A stretch of 64,000 nt of DNA from Abelmoschus esculentus (Eukaryota; Streptophyta; Magnoliopsida; Malvales; Malvaceae), in contig JAUCBN010000049.1 of assembly GCA_035048815.1 (NCBI GenBank), positions 317,501 through 381,500 on the forward strand, read 5' to 3'. Shown one piece after another: positions 34,383-44,517 of the stretch (position 1 is the stretch's first letter; each line of letters starts with the position of its first letter). The notes beneath the pieces are model-generated. The model searched no databases. It was not told the DNA's origin and saw only the letters and a list, made by a program, of their open reading frames with translations. A program made the position numbers and the translations under genes.

Positions 34383-36566
34383 TCACCTTCCTCTCGTGGC
34401 CGTCTGAATTATAACCTGTCCGACACCTTCCCCGATCCCTTCGATCAGCCCACCGATGAACTCGATCACCACTTGAGAAGCAACCCTCGCGGCGGTCGCG
34501 ACCATGCTCGGTTTATCCAACCCTTTGATCCCATTGGCTTCAAGTCCATTCACCATGTTCTTGGCACAAACTGCATGGAGATGGTAATCACAGGTGGGGC
34601 AATGGTACACTCTCCCTGACCTCCGACGGTTGCACTCGCCGCATGCAAAGCCGGTGGGGTCCGAGCTCGGCGACAAGCCGGGCAAGAGCCGGAGCTTGTG
34701 CGGGTGGACCGAGATGTTGATTTGGGTTGACAACATGGCGCAGCATGGGTGCATTTGGAAAGTGCAGGCATGGCATTTGAAAACGCAGCCTTTGGTGGGC
34801 TTGGCACAGATATCGCACCGAGATTTCAATATTCCACCTTTAACTGAAATTTGAACATTTTATTATTAAATTATCAATAATATTAATTTAATTTTTTATT
34901 TATTTCAATATTTGTAAAAAAAAACTCTTATAATTAATATTTTTGAATATAACGCTATATTACATTACAGCCGCAACATAAAAATTAAGCTACAAAGTAG
35001 GATAATAAATTGTCAGAAATTATATTACAAAAATTATTAGTTTATCAAAAAAAAATATATAAGACCTTAAATATCATCGCATATAAAAATATACAAATGC
35101 AAAATAAATACTTAAATTATCAAATTATATATATATATATATACACGACAGATCAAATTACACATGATAAAATTCTTCATGTTTTATATGTTTTTGGATC
35201 GTTAAATGACTGAAATAGATGACTTAGATTAACTTTTTAAATTTTTTTCCCTAAAAAACAATCTTCACATAACCGACTGTTAATCTGAGTTATTCGTTTC
35301 AGTCATCCAACAATCCAAACAAAATATAAAACTTAAAGAGTTTTAAACTGTATAACTTAATCGTATACATATATTCTTTCCGACCTCCATTACATGTATA
35401 CCCCACAAACTTATATATGTACATGTATGTATTGGAATCTAATTGCCTTTCCTAGCTAGCTATGCTAGTATATTATTAGATTATTATGTAAACATGTATA
35501 TGTGTGTTGCTCCTACTCCGAAGAATTTTTTTTCACTTTTGTCCTATTAAAATCTTCTTAAAATTATTATTTTTTTTTTATAAATTTACTCCCTACTTCT
35601 AAACATTTATATTTTGCCCCCTCAACCTCAAATCCTGACTCTGTTCCTAGTTTGGTCTAACTTGAAAATATCAAAATTTATAGCACTGAAATGATGCTTA
35701 TTGTAGATATTAGTTTTGTTGTTGAAAATGTAAAAAAAAAAAATGGATAAAGATGTATTACGATATTAATATCCGTTAGTGGATCTATGTAAATCTTAAA
35801 TTTTATTTATTTTTGAATAAATAGAGTTATATTCTTATATTAAGATCCGAACTCATATAAAATTAGGCAATATGAATATCCTTAAATACTAAGTCAATTA
35901 ATGAATCTCTAATTTTCTTTATAATATACCAATTAAATAAAAACTCAAATGTTATTTTATTACAAGAACAAAAGTAATGCTAACCCATATGTAAAATATT
36001 AAATCAATTTTTGTGTTTATAATTAGTATTTATAATAACATATTAAATTATATAGAAAAACAAATAAACCCTCAATATGTACTACTTAATTACAATTTAA
36101 GATAGAAAGGTAAATAAAAGAGGAAGCCAATACCAGGTTTAGTGATGAAAACGATGCTGTGAAGAGGGTGAATGGGATGTCTCTTAAGAGTTGCCGGAGC
36201 CAAAGCACAAAAATCATGGAGCTGATAGTCACACTCGGTGCAAGCAAACCGTTCTCCGGCACCGTACTCCTTACATGCACCGCAAGTGAAGAGGTCCGGC
36301 AAGCGAGTTTGTGTGATCGGATGTTCCGGGTGAGTCACATGAAAGATCCCATCCCCACTAGGAGGAACCTCGGGTGACATCGGGAATAACTCTACTCCTC
36401 CATGAGGCGACGTTCTGCTCGGCCTGCGGCCAAGGAGACCGGTGCTTTGTTGAAGAGGAAGATGATGGTGTTGGTCCATGGAAAAATGTGACTGGTTTTT
36501 GAAGAGAAGTGAAGTGGTTTTTCTCAAAGGAGTTTTGGTACCTCTCATCATGGTTATTATGGTCAT
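34383..36566 (-). CDS. DC1 (C1-like zinc finger) domain protein, two exons
   Basis: Exon 1 is 36,566-36,134 and exon 2 is 34,843-34,383; donor GTATTG and acceptor TTTCAG join in frame (KPG split to KPVKGG) and give 297 residues if the first ATG (36,566) is used. A start at Met 36,479 (MDQHHHLPLQQ) is possible. There are three C1-like units: HPEHPITQTRLPDLFTCGACKEYG...FACTECDYQLHDFCA, HPLHSIVF...CDICAKPTKGCVFKCHACTFQMHPCCA, and HPHKLRLLPG...CGECNRRRSGRVYHCPTCDYHLHAVCA. Cys and His spacing is that of plant DC1 fingers, which bind zinc; few have known roles, mainly in stress, hormone or pollen biology. A Gly-rich hydrophobic tail (IGGLIEGIGEGVGQVII) ends the protein. The 1,290-bp intron holds a transposon copy. 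No breaks. Confidence 0.9.
35513..35649 (-). mobile_element. Partial copy of the Mutator-type miniature element, in the DC1 intron
   Basis: The minus strand reads AGGAACAGAGTCAGGATTTG, then GAGGTTGAGGGGGCAAAATA, CATTT-AGAAGTAG and AAGTGAAAAAAAATTCTTCG. This follows 39,232-39,370 closely. The last ~30 bp of the element are missing, so it is truncated. Confidence 0.65.
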
Positions 36567-36599
36567 GTAGGTGAGTGAGTGGTGCAATTTTTTTCAACA

Positions 36600-36850
36600 A
36601 TTGATGAGGGAATATTTATGATGGAAATTAAAGGAATGGTACTATAGAAATATTCTTTGTTTTGTTTTTTTTTTTTTTATTTTTCGATTTTTAAGGTTTT
36701 GTCTTGATTAATCCGGATCGACCCTTGCCACATACTTAGCTTTGATAGGTGAGTCTCTCAGCAAAGATTTTTTGTATATACAATTCCTCGAGCCTGAGAT
36801 TAACTTAAGTGAAATCAAATTACTTACCACTTGAATTAACCCCTACCGAT
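36600..36850. other. Upstream region of the DC1 gene with dispersed repeat
   Basis: Holds a poly-T tract at 36,665-36,680 and a repeat (GGTGAGTCTCTCAGCAAAGAT ... CCTGAGATTAACTTAAGTGAAATCAAATT) shared with 28,750-28,840. No gene is seen. Confidence 0.4.
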
Positions 36851-36851
36851 T

Positions 36852-37260
36852 GTTTTAAAAATTATTAATCAAGTAGTTTAAAAATATATATTTTATAAAA
36901 TTTAATAAATAAAATATTTAAAATAATTATGATCAAAGTTTTAAAATTTTGACTTTTAAAAAGTCAATACTGAATATTTCCTCCGTCCCACTTTTTTTGT
37001 CCATTATTGACTTTTTTTAGTCAAACTTTTTCGACTTTGACTTATTATAACTTTAAATCTATTATTGATAAAAATATAAAAAATATATATTTTAAAAATC
37101 TTTAATCAAGTAACTTAAAAATATATATTTTATAAAATTTAATAAATTAAAATATTTAAAATAATTATGGTCAAAGTTTTAAAATTTTAACTTTTAAAAA
37201 GTCAATAATGAACACCATATATGAAACAGAGGGAGTACCATATATGAGATAGAGGGAATA
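36852..37260. mobile_element. Older Stowaway-like miniature element, 5'-truncated, interrupted by a second copy
   Basis: Outer copy: 36,852-36,974 plus 37,238-37,260. Its left piece (AATCAAGTAGTTTAAAAATATATA ... AAAAGTCAATACTGAA) matches 37,105-37,210 of the inner copy. Its right piece (CCATATATGAGATAGAGGGAA) continues the same sentence, which reads CCATATATGAAACAGAGGGAG in the inner copy. The outer copy lacks about 110 bp at its left end. Confidence 0.75.
36977..37235. mobile_element. Inner Stowaway-like miniature element (259 bp)
   Basis: Ends TTTCCTCCGTCCC and, inverted, CTCCCTCTGTTTC, the 'CTCCGTCCC' signature of Tc1/mariner-type Stowaway elements, with TA on both sides (36,975-36,976; 37,236-37,237). 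A second shared inverted block (GTCCATTATTGACTTTTT / GTTCATTATTGACTTTTT) lies further in. Confidence 0.82.
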
Positions 37261-38167
37261 TGATTTAGGTTTAATTACCAATCACTAACTTATGAAAATA
37301 ATAGAGATAAGAATCATTTAGGGATTCAAACTTTTTAAGATGTTAATCTTGTTGAAAAGAAGATCAATCATAGACAATTCAAAATGTTTCTATGATAATA
37401 TTGTAAAAGTGATATATGTTATTATAGGTTTGAATATGCTCCACACCAATTACTTCTTAAGGAGTTATGGTATCGTATTAGATAAATTATATCAGATATT
37501 ATTAAATTTTAAATTCAGTATACAGTATATCACTAAACTAAAAAAGATATTATTTTAAACCTAGATTGCAGTTTAAACTTCAATTATACTACATGTTGAT
37601 GGTGGAAGGGGTAAGAACCCAAATTTTTTTATATAATTACATTTAAGTTTTTTTAGTTTAAATAATAATAAAATAAGTTTTTTATTCCTCTCAAATTTTA
37701 GATTTAAATGCTTAATAGAGCTTTGTCTCTCTTAATGTCCGATCCTGACTTTGTCCCTGATTACAAACTATCACAGATATTAACGGTCCATATGAGATAG
37801 TATGGAGATGTTTTTATTATTGTAATGTATAGAGATTCGAATATATTTAAACGTGTATTTCTCGTAACCTATAATTGTCTAGCATGAAGAAATTATTTAA
37901 CGAATAACTTTATACGTAAATATATATATTAAATTCAAAGATTCTTAAATTATTTTTCTAAACTACTTGTTAGGTTATATCACTTAAAAGCTGACATGTA
38001 AAACTTTTATAAAGTCCCCAACTGCTTTGAAACAAATTTGATTCTTGATGAGTAGGACTCTTCTAGAATCGAAGAGATTGCTCATGAAGAAAAAATTATT
38101 AAGTGAATCATGTTCATCATATCATCGCTTCTTTCCTATATGTACTTAGTGGGTAGATAGTTATTAG
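37261..38167. other. Spacer with dispersed repeat; no gene seen
   Basis: 37,590-37,755 repeats the family at 30,145-30,290. 38,030-38,167 is homologous to 51,210-51,346 (AATAGTTATTAG context, CTATATGTA-TTAG). No coding frame of interest. Confidence 0.45.
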
Positions 38168-38752
38168 TAAGGGAGTTCAAAAATATCCGACACGTTGACC
38201 CGCCTACCCGATTAAAAATTATCGGGTATTTATAATGAAATACCCAAAAATTTTAGGCCGGATACTCAACCCGACTTGGTAATTTTAATAAATATATATA
38301 TTTTTTAAAATTTTAAATTTTATATTTATTATATATTTATTATTATTATTCTCTAAAATTAATTTTAAATCCTTAACTTTTTTTATTGTTGTATTATATA
38401 CTTTTAATTTTGAATTTTTTATAAATATTTATATTAATTTGTCAATATGAGATTTGAAAAAAATTATGATCGAGAATAATAAATTCTTTTATAGATAAAC
38501 TTTAATATATGCATATATATTCAAATATTTGTCTTTAAAACCTATCTCAAATCAATAATTTTGTATTTGAAATATATATCATGAAATTTTAAGTGTTTCT
38601 TATATGTTTTTTTAAAAAAAAATAAATTTTAAAAAATATATAAAAAATAAACCGGGTACCCAATTCTTATGGGCCAGGTCATAGGCCGACGTTTTGATAC
38701 CCGAAAATTCTGGGTACCCGAAATCCTGGGTATCCGGTCATGAACAACCCTA
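38168..38752. mobile_element. Miniature hAT element (585 bp) with exact 8-bp target duplication
   Basis: Starts TAAGGGAGTTCAAAAATATCC and, inverted, TAGGGTTGTTCATGACCGGATAC. GTTATTAG occurs immediately on both sides (38,160-38,167; 38,753-38,760). Subterminal words GGGTACCCGAAA and CCGGGTACCC appear at both ends. No coding capacity. A related unoccupied site exists at 51,339-51,346. Confidence 0.92.
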
Positions 38753-39231
38753 GTTATTAGTAATTATTTAAAGATCAACAATCATGATTGCTTGAACCAT
38801 GGATGACGTGGTAAACATAGTTCACCTAATAATCTCTCCTGATCAAGAATGTGACTTATTATTTATATAAAAAAATTGTGTATTTATATAATATTATTTA
38901 TAATTAAAATTTAAAAATATTATTATTAAATGACATTTTTTTTATTAGAATGAAAAGAATACAATAGGGGAGGATCCGAGATGTCTCGGATACTAGGGGT
39001 TGAATCGCATATGGAACATAATTGTAGACGAGGATATGAAAATGTTGAGGATATGCCAATTTAACCATGTAATAATAATTATATTATCTTCGCATCGAAT
39101 CTATATAATTTTATTGTTTCTATTTTAATATCACGGTTTAAAGATGACTCATTAACAAGAAATGATTACTTTTAACCTTTAAATCTTAAAATAGTTGGAC
39201 AACTTAGGGGTTATTATTTTGTACTTGCAGG
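38753..39231. other. Spacer, no gene seen
   Basis: 38,761-38,870 continues the homology with 51,350-51,430 (GACGTG-TG-ACAT/AG-TTC-CCTAATAATCT). The rest is plain AT-rich sequence ending in the ACTTGCAGG target copy at 39,223-39,231. Confidence 0.45.
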
Positions 39232-39407
39232 CAGGGACAGAGTCAGGATTTGGGGTTGAGGGGGTCAAAACATAAATGTTTAGAAGTAGAGGGAGAAATT
39301 CATAAAAAAAAAAATTTAAAAAAATTAAATAAAGGGATAAAAGTGAAAAAAAATTCTTCGAGGGTGAGGGCGATTTCTCCTCCCCACCCCCACATAACTC
39401 CGTCCCT
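39232..39407. mobile_element. Mutator-type miniature element (176 bp)
   Basis: CAGGGACAGAG at the left and, inverted, AGGGACGGAG at the right, flanked by the 9-bp direct repeat ACTTGCAGG (39,223-39,231 and 39,408-39,416). A 9-bp duplication is the Mutator size. A partial relative is in the DC1 intron, and its last 31 bp recur at 48,450-48,480. Confidence 0.7.
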
Positions 39408-39420
39408 ACTTGCAGGTACT

Positions 39421-40744
39421 TGTCGCGTATCAAAAGTGCGCGTTCAGTGCAAGTGGACACATCGCAAGTAATAAGTGATAAGTATTTATCGAGTTATCGT
39501 CTCCTCAGGGACCGGTATACTTAATATGCTTTCTTTATCTTCTTGCTCTGTAGAAAAATAAAAACACAAGTGAAAGGGTGTGATTTATTAAACTAAAATA
39601 ATTGAATAAAAATAAAAGGGTCGAAATATCAGAGAGAAAGATGGGCCAGGATCCAGTTGTATTGTATTGTGGACTTGATTGACTTGTCTCTATCCAATGC
39701 AATCGCATATCTCTGCCTCGGTAGCACTGCAGTTTACTGCCTGGGCAGAGATAACGCTGTCCTCTGCGGCAATCCCTTGCTCGTGGGCTGATTTTATCAA
39801 AGTTCGGCAAAGTGTCCTTGAATGACTCCGTTTATCCCTAAGTCAGAGTGTTGTTGATGACTAGTCCTTGATGATACCTCCCGGCGTGAACCAATTATAC
39901 TCACCAACCAATCTCACACTTCTTTTAGCCGCTGAAACTCTTAACCTATCCCTAGGCCGAGTTAGTATTTCGCGATTGAAACACCGTACTTACCCCTTTC
40001 GTGAATCTAGCTCTCCCGAGCTTAGATAAATGGATCACTTACTAACTTCCCTCCCGGGCTTGAATGCAAGAACAATGAATAACAAAGGATAAGCAAACCT
40101 TGATAATCTTTATTGCATTGAATGAAAGATAAAGTACAATCTCCTCTCACAAATACTCCACAACCTTCACCTAAACCCTATGAAAGTTTTAGAACATGAT
40201 GGAGAGGAAAGAAACAAGAGTAGAAGTCGGCTCTCCCTAGGTATTTCGATATCTATTACATTGGGTGGCTAGGTTTTTATATAGGCTAGACCTAGGGCAA
40301 ACCTTTCCTAAGTAGAATACAACTTGGAGTAGGGAACAAGTCAAGTACATAATAATAATATATTTCCAAGTTTGAATTCGGCTAAGGGGGCTTTCCTGCG
40401 TGGTCTTCCTTTGGGCTTTTCCTTGTGCTAGCCAGCTCCGATTCATGGGCTTCAAGTCCAGACTCGTTCCTTGGATTTTTGTCTTTCCATCGCCTATCAC
40501 TTTGCTTCCTGTCTTCCTGCTGCTGCCTCGGCATCAGGTCCTGCTTCGGCCTTGTCGCGGCATTGGTTCTCCTGCACAGATATGAAAACGCAGTAAAACG
40601 TGCCTTTTTCTATAAATAGTATCTATTTAAGTATAACTTCTAAATATATCACATTAAGCATATGCATTGGTTCAAGTGGGTGAATATTTGGTGATAAATG
40701 CCGATAAAAGGAGTAGAAAGTGATAGTGTGTTGAGCACTTATCA
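39421..40744 (-). repeat. 3' LTR of the Athila/Tat-like element
   Basis: 1,324 bp, starting TGTCGCGTATC and ending GAGCACTTATCA. Pairs with 46,232-47,561 with scattered differences. Confidence 0.94.
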
Positions 40745-40782
40745 CACCCCCAAACTCGAACTATTGCTTGTCCTCAAGCAAT
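40745..40782 (-). other. Polypurine tract and adjoining hairpin at the 3' LTR
   Basis: On the minus strand TTTGGGGGTG abuts the LTR (polypurine tract). Just upstream, ATTGCTTG-AGGA-CAAGCAAT forms a perfect 8-bp stem with a 4-base loop (40,763-40,782). Confidence 0.8.
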
Positions 40783-41534
40783 GCAAACCATCAATTTGCC
40801 GAACTCTACTCTCTCTTGGTCTTACATGTCCATCTATTCTCCCCACCATAGCTAGGCCTATCTTTAAGCTTTGACCATTCGGCTACCTAAGAATTTACCT
40901 AAAAACAAACTATAGGATTGTGAGTGTGTGCATTTTTGTGGACAAGTTGATTAAAGGCTTTCTTAGATAAACTCTAAGTTCAAGACAAATAGACATTGGT
41001 TAAGTCTTCTCTTCTTTTCCAAAACCCCAAATCTTGAGCCGGTTTCGGGCACCTCAAAGACTTGTGTTTTTCTTTTCACTAAAAATCTTTTTGTCTTTTC
41101 TTTTTGATATTCCTTAATACATACTAGAGCCAATTTCGGGCACCTCTAGCATGAAGGAGAGATTTTCTAGAGCCGGTGGTAGGCACCTCTAGTTACTTTT
41201 CCAAAAATCTAAGTCTTTATCACCTAAGTTCATTAAAAGAATTCCTATAATCCACAAGCCCAAAAGTGTTTAAAGTTCTTCCTATAGTAAGCTTCTAAGT
41301 TTTCATCCTTAAGCATCCTAAGGTTAAGCCCTCTTAACAGAACCTAAACATGGTAAGGAGAAAGATTTCTATAGCCTTAAAGAATAAACTAAGGCAATAC
41401 TGATGATGAGCAGTGCAAGAGTGTAGGCAGTTAATTCAAGTAAGGCGGGGAACATGAAAATTAAAAAAAAATCACTGGAATACTCCCTTTTTTGGCAAGG
41501 CCGCGGCAGTAGATTGCTGCCTTGGCAGTGAATC
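40783..41534 (-). other. Untranslated 3' region of the Athila/Tat-like element
   Basis: No coding frame. Repeats of GAGCCGGT/TTTCGGGCACCTC occur at about 41,035-41,190 (AGCCGGTTTCGGGCACCTC, AGCCAATTTCGGGCACCTC, AGCCGGTGGTAGGCACCTC), roughly three diverged copies of an interspersed motif. Confidence 0.55.
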
Positions 41535-41574
41535 TGCACCCCCAAACTTAAACCAAGCATTGTCCTCAATGCTT
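41535..41574 (-). other. Second polypurine-like tract with the same hairpin type
   Basis: The minus strand has AAGTTTGGGGGTGCAG and just upstream AAGCATTG-AGGA-CAATGCTT, again a perfect 8-bp stem and AGGA loop. Stem bases differ from the copy at 40,763-40,782 but pairing is kept. It lies about 100 bp after the last ORF's stop. Confidence 0.75.
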
Positions 41575-41674
41575 TTATATTTGGAAGGAATAAGCGGCAA
41601 AACAGAATATGAATTATATGCAGCAATGAAAGATAGTAAAAGCAATTGAATATTGAAATAAAGGACAAAGAATT

Positions 41675-43201
41675 TTAGAGCGACTCCGAAGAGCTGCTCG
41701 TAACAATTTTTCTTCGTTGCCGAGATGCCATGTGTTTTGTCCTTGGGGAGGGCGATGGTTGCGCCTTTGCTTGCCTCGGCGGCTGGACTCGAGTGGGTGG
41801 GGTCCTATACATCGGGGCTTCTACTTCTTCTCCTTCTTCAACATCCGCCATCTCTTCGGTTATCATCACGTCCGTTCCTCCTCCCATCGCAGTGGCTCCT
41901 CCGGTGTGGTGTGTGCTTGGGCCGGCGGCAGTAGAGCCTTGGTGTACATAAGCATCTATCTCGGCAGATAGACTGCCCATTATAATTGGCGATCTTGGTG
42001 GAGTGTTGAAAACGGCTCTCCGCTTGGATCCTTCGGCTGACAGATGAGGCCGCGGCAGAATCTGCTGGCCTAGATGGTCCAGCAGCTTGGTATTGGGGCT
42101 GAGGGTCCGGATGGAAGAACGGTCGCGGTCCTCCTGGGGCTGGTGTAGTCTCGGTGTAGGGTGCGGCAGTAACGAACATATTGCTAGGGAACTCCGGGAA
42201 TTGTACGCCTTGGTCCGGAAATGCGTGCATCATCATTTGGGCGAGCGTTCCATTGAAGTCTCGTTGGTACTCCATGTACCGTTGTTGTCGAAGATCCATC
42301 GCGGTCATGCGCTGCAAGATTTCTTGATACGGGTCTGCTGCGGCAGAGGTGTAGGCAGTACCAGGCATATCTGCCGTGTACTGAGCCCTGGCAGCAGTGT
42401 CGGCAGTGAACTGTTGCGGTGTTGCCTGGACAGGTTCTGCTTGTGTGATCTGCATGACTTTGTGGCAGAATTCCCTGGTCCATCCTCTTCTTGGAGGTGT
42501 GTATTCATCGGTTTCTTCAATAGGTACACCTGCAGAAACACATAAACCCGTAATCAAGCAAGGGAAATACAATGGTCCTCGATCTTTCTTACCGCACTCG
42601 TGAATCTCCCGTAGGATAATTTCTCCAACGTCCTTTTGTTGATGATGGATTGGATAAGCACCAATCTCTTGCGATCCACCGTGCTATTATGTGATGTTGG
42701 GATGAGGCGTCGTTTGACGAAGGTGTTCCACATCTTGGCCTCTGGCTTCAAACTTTGTCTTGTTACGGAACCCCGATGGGTACTGGTTTCCCATGGAGTG
42801 TTCGCGTAACAAAGATCATCTTTGATAAGTTCATAGTCTTCGACAGTGATATCTTCCAAGAAGTCAGCATGGAGATCACTGTTTGGGGTGAGACCGTAGA
42901 AGCTGTTGATCGTCTCGGCATCAAGTTGTACAGGCCTGTCGCGGCAGTGAACAAAGAGGGAGTCTTTGCTGGGACCATGAGCGTAGAACTCCCGCACGAT
43001 TGTGGCGTTTGCCTGGGCAGGTTGCAAATAGAATACTTCCCAATTTTAGTACTTGATTCTGTCGAACAAGTAGTGTTCGATACCATAATTCTCTTCGTCC
43101 GCGTGCTGGAACCCTTGTTCTTCCCAAAGTTGCCTCGCGATGAAGGATCGATTGAATCGATCTTCAACGTTGGCTAGGGCGAATCTTTTGTAAGTTGCCA
43201 T
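41675..43201 (-). pseudogene. Plant transposon-protein (PTPP-type) ORF of the Athila/Tat-like element
   Basis: About 500 codons from ATG 43,201 (MATYKRFALANVEDRF). The first two thirds resemble the putative plant transposon protein domain seen in many annotated plant ORFs: RSFIARQLWEEQGFQH, REFYAH, INSFYGL, AKMWNTFVKRRLIPTSH, then after a shift the FPCLITGLC and GVPIEETDEY segments. The remainder is Gln/Pro/Ala-rich and low in complexity. Breaks: TAA 43,046-43,048; one frameshift near 42,630; another near 41,980. It occupies the place where Athila elements carry their env-like ORF, but here it follows the protease directly. Function unknown; kinship to Athila ORF proteins is inference. Confidence 0.75.
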
Positions 43202-43728
43202 CAAGAAAGAGAGAATTGAGTTCTTGGAGGTTTTCTTGAAGAGAAACTGGAAAATCAGAAGGGATTAGTATGTAGAGAGTAATTGAGAGAGGGATTGTTA
43301 AAAATACTAAAGAAAGCAAGAAAGTAAGAGTGAATAGTTCAAGAGGAAGGAGTTTCTTATATAGGCCTCGGCCTTGTGACCGTTGAGATCACTAGCCGTT
43401 GTAACCGTTTCCTTCTTCTGCCGTTTCCTTTTCTGCCGCGGCAGGGATCTCGGCAGACTAGCCGTTACACTTTTTTGCCCGTTGGGACTGCTGCGGCTCT
43501 GACACTGTTGTATTGCCTCGGCAGAGTTCCTGCTGTGAACTATTTTTCCCTTATCTTTGCTTTTTATTCCTGAATAAAAATTAAACACACAAAAGAAAAA
43601 AAATACTGAAAGCGAAAAATAATTAGAAAAAAAACTAGTAACCCTAATATAATATAGAAAAGAAAAGGGGAGAGGCTAGGTTACTGGTGGAGAGCATGCG
43701 AATGCATCTCCCAAATTTATTTTCTCCC

Positions 43729-44517
43729 TTAGGCCCAAATTTTGTATCGGTTGTGGGCCGTTCCTTGGTGTTGTCTGTCCATCCGTCTTGGGCTTGATTT
43801 TTTATCGAATATCCTGCCGAGCAGACTGCCCAAACAGGATATCTTATTGTCTACTGTGCGGATGGCTTTGCATTCCTCTGGATCGTCATACCTCTTTAAG
43901 TTGTGGAATGCGTTGAGTTTGACTTGTTGGTCATTGACCCGCATAGTCAACTCTCCTTTTTCCACGTCAATCAATGTACGTCCAGTTGCTAGGAAGGGTC
44001 TCCCAAGGATGATCGGTGCATTGTCATCTGCTTCACAATCAAGGACAAGAAAGTCAGCAGGAAAAATAAATTTGTCAACTCTTACCAGTATGTCCTCGAT
44101 TTTTCCTTCAGGTTGCACATAGGATCTATCCGCGAGTTGGAGCATCACTGTTGTAGGCTTCGGCCTTCCAATTCCAAGCTTTTGGAAGACTGATTTAGGC
44201 ATGAGGTTTATACTTGCTCCAAGGTCGCATAGGGCCTTTCCTTCATAACTCTTTCCTATCGCACAAGGTATAGTAAAGCAACCAGGATCTTTTAACTTTG
44301 GTGGCATGCGGTTATGTAGCATTGCCATGCATCCCTCTGTGGCAGCCACTGTCTCAAACTCACCTATTCGTTTTCTCTTTGATACCATATCCTTTAAGAA
44401 CTTGGCATAGTTGGGCATTTTTTCAATGGCCTCAACGAATGGTATGTTGATGTGGACTTGCTTCAAAATATCGAGGAACTTCTTGAACTGTTGATCCTGT
44501 TTTTGTTTCTTTAACCT
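43729..44517 (-). pseudogene. Aspartic protease part of the Athila/Tat-like element
   Basis: Frame with KQVHINIPFVEAIEKMPNYAKFLKDMVSKR, then KLKDPGCFTIPCAIG and the retropepsin site ALCDLGASINLMP (DLG is normal in this lineage), ADRSYVQPEGKIEDILVRV and NAPIILGRPFLATGRTLIDVEKGELTMRV. It would cleave Gag. A TAA at 44,518-44,520 separates it from gag, and the frame ends at 43,729 with no RT following. After it come about 500 bp without coding sequence before the next ORF. Confidence 0.92.

Noticed and set aside
41717..43177. Several plus-strand frames opposite the PTPP-type ORF
   Set aside because: They are composition shadows; the minus strand has the recognisable segments in order.
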